From Niallia nealsonii (GTDB lineage: Bacteria > Bacillota > Bacilli > Bacillales > Cytobacillaceae), in contig NZ_PISE01000001.1 in the NCBI RefSeq assembly GCF_002835805.1, positions 1 to 64,000 on the forward strand: a stretch of DNA of 64,000 bases. Reading direction: 5' to 3'. The position numbers and the translations under genes are program-made. Below are positions 37,010-45,320 of the stretch, piece after piece. Below the pieces are notes generated by a model, which saw only the letters and a program-made list of their open reading frames with translations, did no database searches and was not told the DNA's origin. Every line of letters begins with the position of its first letter. The first letter of the stretch is position 1.

Positions 37010-37594
37010 TTATTTGCTTGGATCAAATTTAACCGCAACATATGCTCCTGGTTCATTCATATTTTTGCGTACTAGTTGAATAATATCATTTGCAGCTTCT
37101 GCAGAAAGTTTATCCGCTTTAACGGTAACATTTACTACTCCATCAACAGAACGTACAAGTACATCATCATAATTATCTGCTTTTATTAATGTTTCTAGCA
37201 TTTTCTCCTGATCTGCTACTTCTCTTAATTGATCAATTTTCTCTGCTGCTTCACTTTTTTGCTCTGCAGTGGCTTCAGTTGACCCCATTACATCTGTTAA
37301 TTCCTCTTCTTTAGCGCTTCTTTGATCCTCGAGTTCTAAACGTTTTTCATCAAACTCTTCATCTGATCCCACTGTAGAAACAGTACTTCCATCTGTTTTT
37401 GTATCACTTGCAGATTGTTCGTTTGTGTCTGTTTTTGATGCTGCTGAGTTATTTTGTGCTTCTTCTTTTGCTTTGCTTTCTTCTCCTGTTGCAAATTCAT
37501 TTGATGTTTCAGGCGATGTAATATAATAAACAGACAAGACCACTACTAAACTTAACATTGTTAATAACCAAACCGTTTGTTTTTTTAATAACAT
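37010..37594 (-). CDS. spoIIIAH: SpoIIIAH, mother-cell half of the SpoIIIA-SpoIIQ channel
   Basis: Anchored in the outer forespore membrane, it binds SpoIIQ across the intermembrane space. The 194-residue protein has an N-terminal helix (about 9-25), a Ser/Thr/Glu/Asp-rich low-complexity linker (about 35-85), and a C-terminal YscJ/FliF-like ring-building domain (EKMLETLIKADNYDDVLV onward). It is 14 bases after spoIIIAG and last in the operon. Confidence 0.95.
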   Translation of the reverse strand: MLLKKQTVWLLTMLSLVVVLSVYYITSPETSNEFATGEESKAKEEAQNNSAASKTDTNEQSASDTKTDGSTVSTVGSDEEFDEKRLELEDQRSAKEEELTDVMGSTEATAEQKSEAAEKIDQLREVADQEKMLETLIKADNYDDVLVRSVDGVVNVTVKADKLSAEAANDIIQLVRKNMNEPGAYVAVKFDPSK

Positions 37595-37608
37595 AAGCTA
37601 AATCCTCC

Positions 37609-38256
37609 TTAAGATTGTTTTGGCATGACAGAAACACGATGACTTGGTACATCTAGCGCCCTTGTTACAGCCTCAATTATCATGCTTTTAATTTTTATAT
37701 TTTCAGCTCCTTTTGCAACAATGAGAACACCCCTTATTTCGGGTTTTTTCGTCTCTACTACAACAGGAACTTGTTTATCGCCATTTTGGACTATCACTAG
37801 CTGTGATTCTGTAGAGGCATCTTCCACTTGTCTTTTTCCCCCTTGAGGATCTGTTTCTTCTGTTGTTTGGTTTTGCGTTGTTGTATTTTTTTCATATATT
37901 TTTTTTTCTGTTGCATCAACATTCACATACACCGTTGCGTTTTTTACCCCTGATATATTATTAATAGCCGCTTTAATCTCTTCTTTATATTTTTCTTCAT
38001 AATCTATTATTCCACTAGATCCCTGTGATTTTTGCCCAAATGTTTCTTCCGCCACAGGTGAACTTGTTACAGTGGCAGCTTCTTTGGTCGAATCATTATG
38101 AAAAAACATATTGCTTAAAAGCATAATGGCTGCTCCAAACAGTGCTACAATAATTAAATACTGCACTTTCCCTTGCTTGTTTCCTGGGCCGCCATTGTTA
38201 GTAAATATCCTCTTTAACGAACTAATTGGTCCCTTTTCTTTATCCATTTGTTTCAC
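37609..38256 (-). CDS. spoIIIAG: SpoIIIAG, channel ring protein
   Basis: Forms a large ring in the engulfed-forespore channel. It has 215 residues: one N-terminal helix (about 29-46), then a ring-building domain (IKAAINNISGVKNATVYVNV) interrupted by a Thr/Gln/Glu-rich insert, the part that becomes a beta-barrel in B. subtilis. The start is GTG at 38256, 5 bases from GGAGG, and overlaps spoIIIAF by 17 bases. ATG 38247 is a less well-placed alternative. Confidence 0.95.
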   Translation of the reverse strand: MKQMDKEKGPISSLKRIFTNNGGPGNKQGKVQYLIIVALFGAAIMLLSNMFFHNDSTKEAATVTSSPVAEETFGQKSQGSSGIIDYEEKYKEEIKAAINNISGVKNATVYVNVDATEKKIYEKNTTTQNQTTEETDPQGGKRQVEDASTESQLVIVQNGDKQVPVVVETKKPEIRGVLIVAKGAENIKIKSMIIEAVTRALDVPSHRVSVMPKQS

Positions 38257-38878
38257 TCTCCCCTCCTTCTGTTACAATGTCGATATTTTCATCTTTTACA
38301 TCCCACTTATTGGCAAGAAATGATGTTATGCTGTCTGTATCTACTTGTAGTTGGTCAGATTTAGGAGAATCAGGATTTTGGGTATTAATATCCACTGTTT
38401 TAACTGCTTCCACTGCATTTTCATTTTGTTCTCCATCCCCTGGCTTTAAAGAAATAACCAGCTTTTCCAAATTTTCAGGAAAACTTTTTTCACTGCCTTT
38501 GTCCACTGTTATACTAAGTGTTTCTATTTCAATTCCGTATTGATTTACCAACTCCTTATTTGCATCCTCTTTCATTTGGACAGCCATTTTGTTTAATGTA
38601 TATTCATCTAATGATGCTTGTATTTCTTTTTTCTGCAATTCCATTGAATTTTTTATATTTTTTTCATCGGAATTTTTAAAAGTTGCCTGTGCAACAACAT
38701 CTTCAAAATCATGATTCACGAGTTTAAAGACTGGTGTTAAAATAACGGTAATAAGCAATAATCCTGCAACCATCTTCGCATATTTTTGAAAGGAGGAATT
38801 TGGCAATAACATATCCACAACTGTTGCTAGAAGTACAAATAGAATAATATTTGTCACCCATTCGGTAATAAAGCTCAA
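38240..38878 (-). CDS. spoIIIAF: SpoIIIAF, channel-associated membrane protein
   Basis: 212 residues with two N-terminal helices (about 8-26 and 34-50) and a soluble ring-building-like domain (YGIEIETLSITVDKG). The start is TTG at 38878, supported by GGGGAAGTGA just upstream. It lies 17 bases after spoIIIAE and overlaps spoIIIAG. It is needed in the mother cell for forespore development after engulfment. Confidence 0.94.
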   Translation of the reverse strand: MSFITEWVTNIILFVLLATVVDMLLPNSSFQKYAKMVAGLLLITVILTPVFKLVNHDFEDVVAQATFKNSDEKNIKNSMELQKKEIQASLDEYTLNKMAVQMKEDANKELVNQYGIEIETLSITVDKGSEKSFPENLEKLVISLKPGDGEQNENAVEAVKTVDINTQNPDSPKSDQLQVDTDSITSFLANKWDVKDENIDIVTEGGESETNG

Positions 38879-38895
38879 TTCACTTCCCCGCCTTT

Positions 38896-40107
38896 CTACT
38901 TAACCATCATCGTTAAATTTCCGGCTGCAATAATGACGGTAATTGTGAGGAAAAACATTAAAGATACAACCGCAAGTGCGGCAAAAACATATAATATACT
39001 TTTAGAGATAATATCGAGGCATGTAATAACAGGACCTCCGCCTAATGGCTGTAAAACGGCTGCGGCAAACTTATATATAAATGAAATCATTAAAATTTTT
39101 ACTGCTGGAAATGCCACAATAAAAAGCAAAATGGCAACTCCTGCAATCCCAACCGAATTTTTCAAAAGCAGACTTGCATTAATAACTGTATCTGCTGCGT
39201 CTGTAAACATTCGGCCTATAACAGGAATAAAATTTCCTGTTACAAATTTTGCTGTTTTAATCGTTATTCCATCGGTTACAGCGGAAGACGCGCCTTGCAC
39301 AGAAATAACACCGAGAAAAATCGTCAAGAATAAGCCTAATATGCCGATGCTGATATTGCGCAAGAGATTAGCGAGTTGCGTTACTTTATATTGTTCAGAT
39401 AAGGCACTGACTATATGGAGCAATGTTGCTAAAAACAGTAGCGGAAGAACAATATATTCTATCAGCATGCCGCTTGTATTCATCAAAAAAAGAATAACTG
39501 GATGAAAAAATGCAGCTGAGATGACCCCACCAGATGCTGCCATCAATGCCAATAAAAGAGGAACAAGAGCTAATATAAAACCAGTCATTGTAGAAATTGC
39601 TTCATTTGCGAATGTTACAGCTACATGAAAACTATTTAAAGCAAGAATAATAAGAACCATAAATACAATCCCATACGCAACTTTGCTGATAGAACTTTTT
39701 TCAAAAGAGTTTTGCAGCATTTGCAAAAGCATGCTAAAAATAGTTAATAATATAAGCGAACCCAGCAACTTTCCGTTCACAATAATTTCATGAAAAGCAA
39801 ATTTCATCATGCCAGAAAAAAGTCCTTGCAAATCAATTGAATTTCCATTTTTTATAAAATCGTATAAAGTTCCTTTTTGGCTTTCCGGTAAAAAACCGCC
39901 ATATTCTTGGGTAATATGTTCCCAAAAACCTTTTAACTCCTCTAAATTCAACTTATCTATTTGGGAATCAACCATTTGTTGCGTATTACTTGCACTTGCA
40001 TTTGTTTCTTCCTGTTCTTCTTCTTGAGGCGATGCTTGGACAGTTGGAATAAATAGAAAAAAGAGAATGGTCATAAACAGTAGAATGATGTTTAGTTTTG
40101 TTTTCAT
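38896..40107 (-). CDS. spoIIIAE: SpoIIIAE, polytopic channel protein
   Basis: Largest SpoIIIA membrane protein, 403 residues. A signal peptide (about 1-25, ending VQAS) precedes a Glu-rich stretch and then about seven helices. The family fragment ELKGFWEHITQEYGGFLPE is clear. It starts 40 bases after spoIIIAD. It is thought to act as the membrane pore or transporter core of the complex. Confidence 0.95.
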   Translation of the reverse strand: MKTKLNIILLFMTILFFLFIPTVQASPQEEEQEETNASASNTQQMVDSQIDKLNLEELKGFWEHITQEYGGFLPESQKGTLYDFIKNGNSIDLQGLFSGMMKFAFHEIIVNGKLLGSLILLTIFSMLLQMLQNSFEKSSISKVAYGIVFMVLIILALNSFHVAVTFANEAISTMTGFILALVPLLLALMAASGGVISAAFFHPVILFLMNTSGMLIEYIVLPLLFLATLLHIVSALSEQYKVTQLANLLRNISIGILGLFLTIFLGVISVQGASSAVTDGITIKTAKFVTGNFIPVIGRMFTDAADTVINASLLLKNSVGIAGVAILLFIVAFPAVKILMISFIYKFAAAVLQPLGGGPVITCLDIISKSILYVFAALAVVSLMFFLTITVIIAAGNLTMMVK

Positions 40108-40147
40108 TTCTTCACCTCTAGCATTAGAACAATCTATAAACGCTAAT

Positions 40148-40537
40148 TTAGTTTGGTATCATATTAATGATCGTTTCTACTAAAACAGTTAGAATAGGAA
40201 CCGCCATGGACAAAATAATGATCTTTCCAGCTAATTCTATTTTGGAGGCAATGGAAGCTTGTCCAGCATCCTTTGTAATTTGAACAGCAAATTCAGCAAT
40301 ATAAGCAATTCCTACTATTTTTAATATCGTTTCTACATATACTGTATTCACTTTTGCATTTAAGGCAATCTTCTCAATCATATGGATAATTGCTGCAATT
40401 TGGTCCACTAGAAAAAGAAAAATCGTACATCCGACAAACACAACAAGCAAAAAAGCGATATTTGGCTTTTGTTCTTTTATAATTAAGACAAGAAATGTAG
40501 AAATTAAAGCAATTCCTACTATTTGAAGAATTTCAAT
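40148..40537 (-). CDS. spoIIIAD: SpoIIIAD, with an apparent ATT start codon
   Basis: Membrane protein, 129 residues when read from 40537. Homology to B. subtilis SpoIIIAD (recalled start about MQIDIVQIVG) extends upstream of the first ATG/GTG/TTG (TTG at 40450) through IEILQIVGIALIST and KEQKPNIAFLLVV. A perfect AAAGGAGG ends 8 bases before ATT 40537; ATC 40540 is the alternative. There is no canonical start between that site and the needed N-terminus. Starting at 40450 would lose the first helix. Helices run about 4-24, 30-52 and 105-125. Confidence 0.88.
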   Translation of the reverse strand: MEILQIVGIALISTFLVLIIKEQKPNIAFLLVVFVGCTIFLFLVDQIAAIIHMIEKIALNAKVNTVYVETILKIVGIAYIAEFAVQITKDAGQASIASKIELAGKIIILSMAVPILTVLVETIINMIPN

Positions 40538-40551
40538 GATGATATCCTCCT

Positions 40552-40758
40552 TTAGCCTTGAAATAGAAATACAGACTTAATTTTCTGAAATAAATCTTCT
40601 ACTATATTTGCAACCATAAACAAAATATAAATAAATCCAAAAAGCGTTACCCACTGTGCATATTCTTTTTTTCCTACTTGATCCAAAATAGTGTGCAAAA
40701 AAGCAACCACAATTCCAACACCCGCTATTTTAAAAATGATATCTACCTCTAAACCCAT
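40552..40758 (-). CDS. spoIIIAC: SpoIIIAC, small membrane protein
   Basis: 68 residues with two helices (about 6-25 and 36-58), matching the family start GLEVDIIFKIAGVGIVVAF. It lies 22 bases after spoIIIAB and 14 bases before the ATT-started spoIIIAD. It is required for the channel. Confidence 0.95.
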   Translation of the reverse strand: MGLEVDIIFKIAGVGIVVAFLHTILDQVGKKEYAQWVTLFGFIYILFMVANIVEDLFQKIKSVFLFQG

Positions 40759-40780
40759 CTTATTCTCCTCCTACAACTAA

Positions 40781-41296
40781 CTACATCAATAAAATAACGA
40801 TTAATAAGCCAGAAAGAACCCCTAAACTTTTTACCATTTTTTCATATTTCATCTGATTATTTCTTGCTTCTGCTTCTTCTCTTTCTAGATGGGAAAGGGT
40901 CAGTAATATTTGTTTTTGCTGAGAAATCCGATCATGTCTGCCCAATGTTTCGCCAAACTGCTTCATAATTTCTAATTCTGGCTGTTTCATCGCCGTACTT
41001 GTCCAGATTTCTTCTAGACTTTTTGACCAGGCATCTCTTACTGTTGTTTCTTCCTGCTCAAGCTTATTAGAGAACTCAGAAAAAAAAGTAGAAAGAGGAG
41101 AACTAAGCTGTTCTGCCAATCTTCTAGCTGCTTCATGCAATGGTGTATGAGCGTACATAATTTCTGCTTCTAAAGACTGCAGCGCCGCTTTTAACTGCCT
41201 CAATTGTTTAGGTCGTTCACTTAATACTTTGGAAAACTCCATACCGCCCCAGCTTGTAGAAGCAAGAATAATAATCGCTCCAACAATTTTGATCAT
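40781..41296 (-). CDS. spoIIIAB: SpoIIIAB
   Basis: 171 residues, with a hydrophobic N-terminus (MIKIVGAIIILASTSWGG), a helical middle (RPKQLRQLKAALQSLEAEI) and a C-terminal helix (VLSGLLIVILLM). It resembles type II secretion F-domain proteins. Its start overlaps the stop of spoIIIAA by 4 bases. Confidence 0.95.
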   Translation of the reverse strand: MIKIVGAIIILASTSWGGMEFSKVLSERPKQLRQLKAALQSLEAEIMYAHTPLHEAARRLAEQLSSPLSTFFSEFSNKLEQEETTVRDAWSKSLEEIWTSTAMKQPELEIMKQFGETLGRHDRISQQKQILLTLSHLEREEAEARNNQMKYEKMVKSLGVLSGLLIVILLM

Positions 41297-42225
41297 GAAG
41301 TTGTCACCTTCATTTCCTTAGACATTAATTTTCCATCTTTATTTTTGATCGCTCCAACTGTTCCAGGACCATTTTTTCTATTCAATTCAATAAAACGGTC
41401 AAATATGCCCATCTCTATGATTGGCTTTAATACTGGTCTATTTTTTATTTCTTCTAGTGTCCTTCCATGTGTTGTCATGATTAATTGAACACCCGCATTC
41501 ACTGCTTCAAGAATCGCTTCTCCGTCCTCTTTTCTCCCTACTTCATCTACTATCAGCACATCTGGACTCATGGAACGGATCATCATCATCATTCCCTCCG
41601 CTTTCGGACAGGCATCAAGCACATCTACTCGTGGTCCAAATGTCATTTGTGGCACGCCATGGATAGAGCCGGCAATTTCCGACCTCTCATCCACAATGCC
41701 TACTTTGCTAGGAGTTTTTTTATATTTTTTATCCCCATTTGATATATACCTGGCAATGTCTCGTAATAAAGTTGTTTTTCCCGTTTGGGGTGGACCAATT
41801 ATCATTGTATGAAACCATCTGTTTTGCTTATGCAAAAAAGGAATAAAAGATTCTGCAATCCCAATTTTTTCTTTTGCTATCCGAATATTAAAGCTTGCTA
41901 CCTCACTAATTGCCTTTACCTTGCTGCTTTCTAAAACTACTTTTCCTGCTAATCCAACTCTATGTCCTCCAACAATAGTGATATAACCTCGTTTTAATTC
42001 TTCTTCCATTGTATAAACAGAATATTGACTAATCTTATTTAATAGATGGTCAGCATCTTCCCTTGTAATAGTGGAAGGGAAAAAAATTGGTTTTCCATTT
42101 ATACATACTTCCAATGGACGATCGATTCTAATTCTTATTTCTTCGATTCCTTCTCTTTGATTTGGAGGGATTGTGAGAACTTGTTCTGCAATACGTTTAG
42201 GCAAAAATGAATAGATCGAATTCAC
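41293..42225 (-). CDS. spoIIIAA: SpoIIIAA, secretion-type ATPase
   Basis: AAA+ ATPase that powers or gates the SpoIIIA channel from the mother cell side. It has 310 residues with Walker A GPPQTGKTTLL, Walker B PDVLIVDEVGR, and the GspE-like sensor region MTTHGRTLEEI. It is the first gene of the operon. AGGAGG lies 10 bases upstream of the start. In B. subtilis yqhV precedes it; here there is none. Confidence 0.96.
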   Translation of the reverse strand: MNSIYSFLPKRIAEQVLTIPPNQREGIEEIRIRIDRPLEVCINGKPIFFPSTITREDADHLLNKISQYSVYTMEEELKRGYITIVGGHRVGLAGKVVLESSKVKAISEVASFNIRIAKEKIGIAESFIPFLHKQNRWFHTMIIGPPQTGKTTLLRDIARYISNGDKKYKKTPSKVGIVDERSEIAGSIHGVPQMTFGPRVDVLDACPKAEGMMMMIRSMSPDVLIVDEVGRKEDGEAILEAVNAGVQLIMTTHGRTLEEIKNRPVLKPIIEMGIFDRFIELNRKNGPGTVGAIKNKDGKLMSKEMKVTTS

Positions 42226-42314
42226 AAAGAGTTCCTCCTTTTTAGGTTGTCCAACAGTTTTTAGAGATTAGTAAGCTATTGCCTACCTGTCCTTTAATTT
42301 CATTTTCTTAATAA

Positions 42315-42342
42315 TGTGTATGCATGATTAGTGAAATTATTC
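42315..42342 (-). promoter_or_regulatory. Sigma-E-like promoter of the spoIIIA operon
   Basis: On the minus strand GAATAAT (42336-42342) and CATACACA (42315-42322) are 13 bases apart and each differs by one base from the sigma-E elements KMATATT and CATACAHT. It lies 90 bases before spoIIIAA, and sigma-E control of this operon is known. Confidence 0.6.
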
Positions 42343-42571
42343 CTTTTTGCTCTATCCCTTTTTATTTTTAATAGAGGGATTTTTTCCTATTATCCATAAA
42401 TATTCTTCTCGACCTAAAAGCATAGCCATTAATTACTCCACTCTACTTTATTTGCCTTGTTTTAATTGAAAGGAAAACTCCCTATCATTTGGAAGTTTAA
42501 TTATAGATACACACTCAAACAATAAGCTGTAGTGTAGTTATTTTTGAAATGATAATGGAGGCATTCTAAAA

Positions 42572-43936
42572 ATGAAGAAATTAACCATATGTTTGTCTTT
42601 TTTGGTCTTTGTATTTATCCAAACAACCAGCGGAACAGTTTCTGGAAAAGACGGGCCAAAAAACATTATTTTATTGATTGGAGATGGAATGGGTTTAGGA
42701 CAAATGGAGGTCGCCAGATTATTTGAATATGGCAAACAAGGGCGTCTCTACATAGAAACCTTGCCATATACTGCCCTTGTCCATACTTATTCCGCCAATA
42801 ATCGAGTAACGGATTCTGCTGCTGGGGGAACAGCAATTGCTATTGGAAAAAAAACAAAAAATGAAATGATTGGCGTCAACTCTAATGGCAAAGAGGAAAA
42901 AAGCATCCTCGATTCGTTTAAAGACCATCTTTATAAAACCGGAATCGTTACGACAAATTCTGTTACGGATGCAACACCAGCCAGTTTTACTGCAAGTGTA
43001 AAAAACCGTTGGGACGATCAACAATCCATTGCAAAACAGCAATTGCAAAATAAGGTTGATGTAATTATGGGCGGGGGATTAAGCTATTTTGGAGCCAATA
43101 AAAAAGGCGATGCTAACCTGATTAGCCTATACAAAAAAGCTGGCTATCAATTTGTTGCAACAAATCAGGAGCTGAAGGATGCAAAAAGTGATAAAATCTT
43201 AGGGCTCTTCGGGCCAAAACATTTAAACTTCAAACTAGACCGAAAAGAACTGCATAGCCAAGAACCGACATTAACAGAAATGACTGCCAAAACAATTGAA
43301 ACACTTTCTAAAAATTCCAAAGGTTTTTTTGCAATGATTGAAGGAGCTAGAATTGACCACGCTTCCCATGCAAGTGATCTAACAAGTATTTGGAAAGAAA
43401 CGATAGAATTTGATGATGCTGTAAAATATTGTGTAGAATGGGCAAAAAAACATCCTGATACATTGGTACTCGTTGCAGCAGATCATGAAACAATGGGGAT
43501 TTCAGCCTCTGAACCGATGGACATTAAAGCATTAAAAAAAATTTCGGTTACTCCGCATTATATGGCAAGTCAATTGCAAAAAAACAAAAACGGAATCGGC
43601 TATACCAATGAAAGCATTAGAAAAGTATTTAAACAATATGCACATATGACATTATCGAATAGAGATATTGCTTTATTTCAATCGGATATAAAAACTGATC
43701 AAGGACAAGTTTATCCAGAGCAGCAAGTTGCTTGGGAAATCGGCAATAGAATTGCTAAACACTACCATGCCGGTTCATTAGATCGAAGCATTGAAAAATT
43801 AAGCACCACAGGGGGACATACTAGCAATATGATTGCTGTATTTGCATATGGAAAAGGGGCAAGTCAGTTTCATGGAGTTATGGATAATACCGATATTCCA
43901 AAAAAGCTAGCAAAGTTAATGGGGTTTGCTTTTTAA
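42572..43936 (+). CDS. Secreted alkaline phosphatase (PhoA family)
   Basis: Releases phosphate from esters outside the cell. The 454-residue protein has a signal peptide (about 1-24) and the alkaline phosphatase fold: metal-binding LIGDGMG, catalytic Ser in VTDSAAGGTA, FFAMIEGARIDHASHASD, AADHETMG and TGGHTSN with the last metal His. GGAGG lies 10 bases upstream. It is inserted between efp and spoIIIAA relative to B. subtilis. Phosphate-starvation control is likely but no Pho box was confirmed in 42343-42571. Confidence 0.93.
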   Translation: MKKLTICLSFLVFVFIQTTSGTVSGKDGPKNIILLIGDGMGLGQMEVARLFEYGKQGRLYIETLPYTALVHTYSANNRVTDSAAGGTAIAIGKKTKNEMIGVNSNGKEEKSILDSFKDHLYKTGIVTTNSVTDATPASFTASVKNRWDDQQSIAKQQLQNKVDVIMGGGLSYFGANKKGDANLISLYKKAGYQFVATNQELKDAKSDKILGLFGPKHLNFKLDRKELHSQEPTLTEMTAKTIETLSKNSKGFFAMIEGARIDHASHASDLTSIWKETIEFDDAVKYCVEWAKKHPDTLVLVAADHETMGISASEPMDIKALKKISVTPHYMASQLQKNKNGIGYTNESIRKVFKQYAHMTLSNRDIALFQSDIKTDQGQVYPEQQVAWEIGNRIAKHYHAGSLDRSIEKLSTTGGHTSNMIAVFAYGKGASQFHGVMDNTDIPKKLAKLMGFAF

Positions 43937-43940
43937 ATCC

Positions 43941-44114
43941 GCATCCTGCACACACTTCGCTTTCTGCGGGCGAGCGTCAAGCCTCCTCATCACTCTGCTC
44001 CCTGAGGGGTCTTGTCTTTCTCGCTTTTCCCGCAGGAGTCTACGTGTATGCAGGATGCTAAGCATTTCTTTCCCATTTTCTTATGCTAAAACAACAAACT
44101 TTGGGAAAACAGCC
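43941..44114 (-). repeat. Interspersed MITE-like repeat, copy C
   Basis: Ends at GAAAACAGCC (44105-44114). The core read on the minus strand carries GACTCCTGCGGGAAAAGCGA and CGCAGAAAGCGAAG, as in copies A and D. It also contains a private inverted repeat, GCATCCTGCA (43941-43950) and TGCAGGATGC (44049-44058). It lies 4 bases past the phosphatase stop. Confidence 0.65.
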
Positions 44115-44348
44115 TTTAGAAAAGAGCAAAAAATAGGACGAGCATCCAAGCTTGCAGCAAATTATAAAGCTGCAAACTTTTTATTGTTTTATTTTAAAAA
44201 AAGATTCTGGTAGTGAGGAATACATAAATATTAGCGTTTACATATCCTTTAACCTCTATCAAACTTTCTTTATAAAACTAGTCCAAGCCTTTTTTATCTA
44301 CCTTCATACCATACTACTATATTCAATATAATGGAGGTGAATTTACTA

Positions 44349-44915
44349 ATGTTTATTTTTCCAACATCTATAACGACTATCAGTAATCCCTTTCAAAATA
44401 AAGGTCCTAATAAACATTTTGGCACAGATTTTGCTGCAAAGGGAGTTCATGAAATAGTTGCAACCGCTAGTGGAACTGTATCAAAATCGTATTACTCAAA
44501 CAGCTATGGAGAATGTATTATGATAATTCATACAATAAATGGAAGAGTATACGAAACCGTTTATGCTCATTTACAAAAGGGATCCCGCAAAGTGCTTGCT
44601 GGACAAAAAGTGAAGCAAGGACAACTTATCGGCATAATGGGCAGTACAGGAAATTCAACTGGCCAGCATTTACATTATGAATTGCATCTTGGCAGATGGA
44701 ACGACGCAAAATCAAATGCTGTTGATCCAATGAACTACCTGACTGCAGCCAGCCAAAGTATTCAATATTTAAACTATGTAGTAAAAAAAGGCGATACTTT
44801 AACAAAAATAAGCAAACAATATCAAACAACCATTAATGCCATTATGCAGGCCAATAATTTAAGTGACAAAAATTATATTTACGCAGGACAATCATTAAAA
44901 ATTCCTTTTAAGTAG
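44349..44915 (+). CDS. M23 peptidase with C-terminal LysM domain
   Basis: Peptidoglycan endopeptidase by family. I set the start at the ATG at 44349 (188 residues) with GGAGGTGA 7 bases upstream; an earlier in-frame ATG is part of that site. The LytM-type zinc ligands are visible: H and D in KHFGTDFA and the HxH in GQHLHYELH. The LysM domain is YVVKKGDTLTKISKQYQTT to IYAGQSLKIPF. No signal peptide is seen, which is odd for a wall enzyme. It could act in the mother cell on the developing spore or be released by lysis, as phage endolysins are. Confidence 0.88.
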   Translation: MFIFPTSITTISNPFQNKGPNKHFGTDFAAKGVHEIVATASGTVSKSYYSNSYGECIMIIHTINGRVYETVYAHLQKGSRKVLAGQKVKQGQLIGIMGSTGNSTGQHLHYELHLGRWNDAKSNAVDPMNYLTAASQSIQYLNYVVKKGDTLTKISKQYQTTINAIMQANNLSDKNYIYAGQSLKIPFK

Positions 44916-45015
44916 GCTAGTACAAAAATCAACAGTTAATGTTAATATAGTCAAACTTTTAAATATCGTTTTCTTCTACTATCTCCAGCATAATAATCCA
45001 TTTTTTAATTATAAA

Positions 45016-45051
45016 CAAAAAAAAAGCAACCTTTTAAGGTTGCTTTTTTTC
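45016..45051. terminator. Bidirectional terminator
   Basis: AAAAGCAACCTT and AAGGTTGCTTTT form a 12-bp stem with long A- and T-runs. It ends the M23 gene on the plus strand and the structured RNA on the minus strand. Confidence 0.9.
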
Positions 45052-45238
45052 AGCCGCATTTGCCGCTTAGGTGTATGGAGTTTCAAAACCTGCTCCACCA
45101 GGTGGGTGTTCGCAAAAGATTTCTTCATATGTCCTTATGAATTAATCATAAAGCCTGCTGTTCCGTCTTTAATATAGAACTCCCTAATTATCGATAAAGG
45201 TTGAAACTTCATACGATAACGTACAACGCAGCTTTTAT
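45017..45238 (-). ncRNA. Probable 6S RNA (BsrA/BsrB-like), about 220 nt
   Basis: A self-contained transcription unit on the minus strand with promoter and terminator. It folds into one rod. P1: AGCTGCGTT (45225-45233) with AATGCGGCT (45052-45060). P2: GTATGAAGTTTCAACC (45199-45214) with GGTTTTGAAACTCCATAC (45073-45090). Then a large open bubble, P3 GGGAGTTC (45177-45184) with GAACACCC (45104-45111), and an apical hairpin CTTTATGA (45146-45153) with TCATAAGG (45133-45140). Closing stem, central bubble, apical arm and total length are those of 6S RNA, which traps the housekeeping RNA polymerase. AAGTTTCAACCTTT (45196-45209) sits where the product-RNA template lies in Bacillus 6S RNAs and resembles them as I recall. 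Confidence 0.72.
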
Positions 45239-45244
45239 ATTTAT

Positions 45245-45273
45245 ATAATACAAGAAAAAGATATAAAACGCAA
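45245..45273 (-). promoter_or_regulatory. Sigma-A promoter of the structured RNA
   Basis: On the minus strand TTGCGT (45268-45273) and TATTAT (45245-45250) are exactly 17 bases apart. The predicted start at 45238 is 5 bases before the first base of stem P1. Confidence 0.75.
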
Positions 45274-45320
45274 ATGGTAATAATCTTTACTTGGCATTAT
45301 ATATTTTTTAGGTTTATTCC

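Noticed and set aside
43926-44213. Plus-strand open frame of 95 codons after the phosphatase gene
   Set aside because: It runs through repeat copy C and has no ribosome site; its composition is that of the repeat, not of a protein.
45017-45238. Structured RNA as a T-box, lysine, SAM, cobalamin or glycine riboswitch
   Set aside because: None of the conserved cores is present, and the unit ends at a terminator with no gene in the same transcript.
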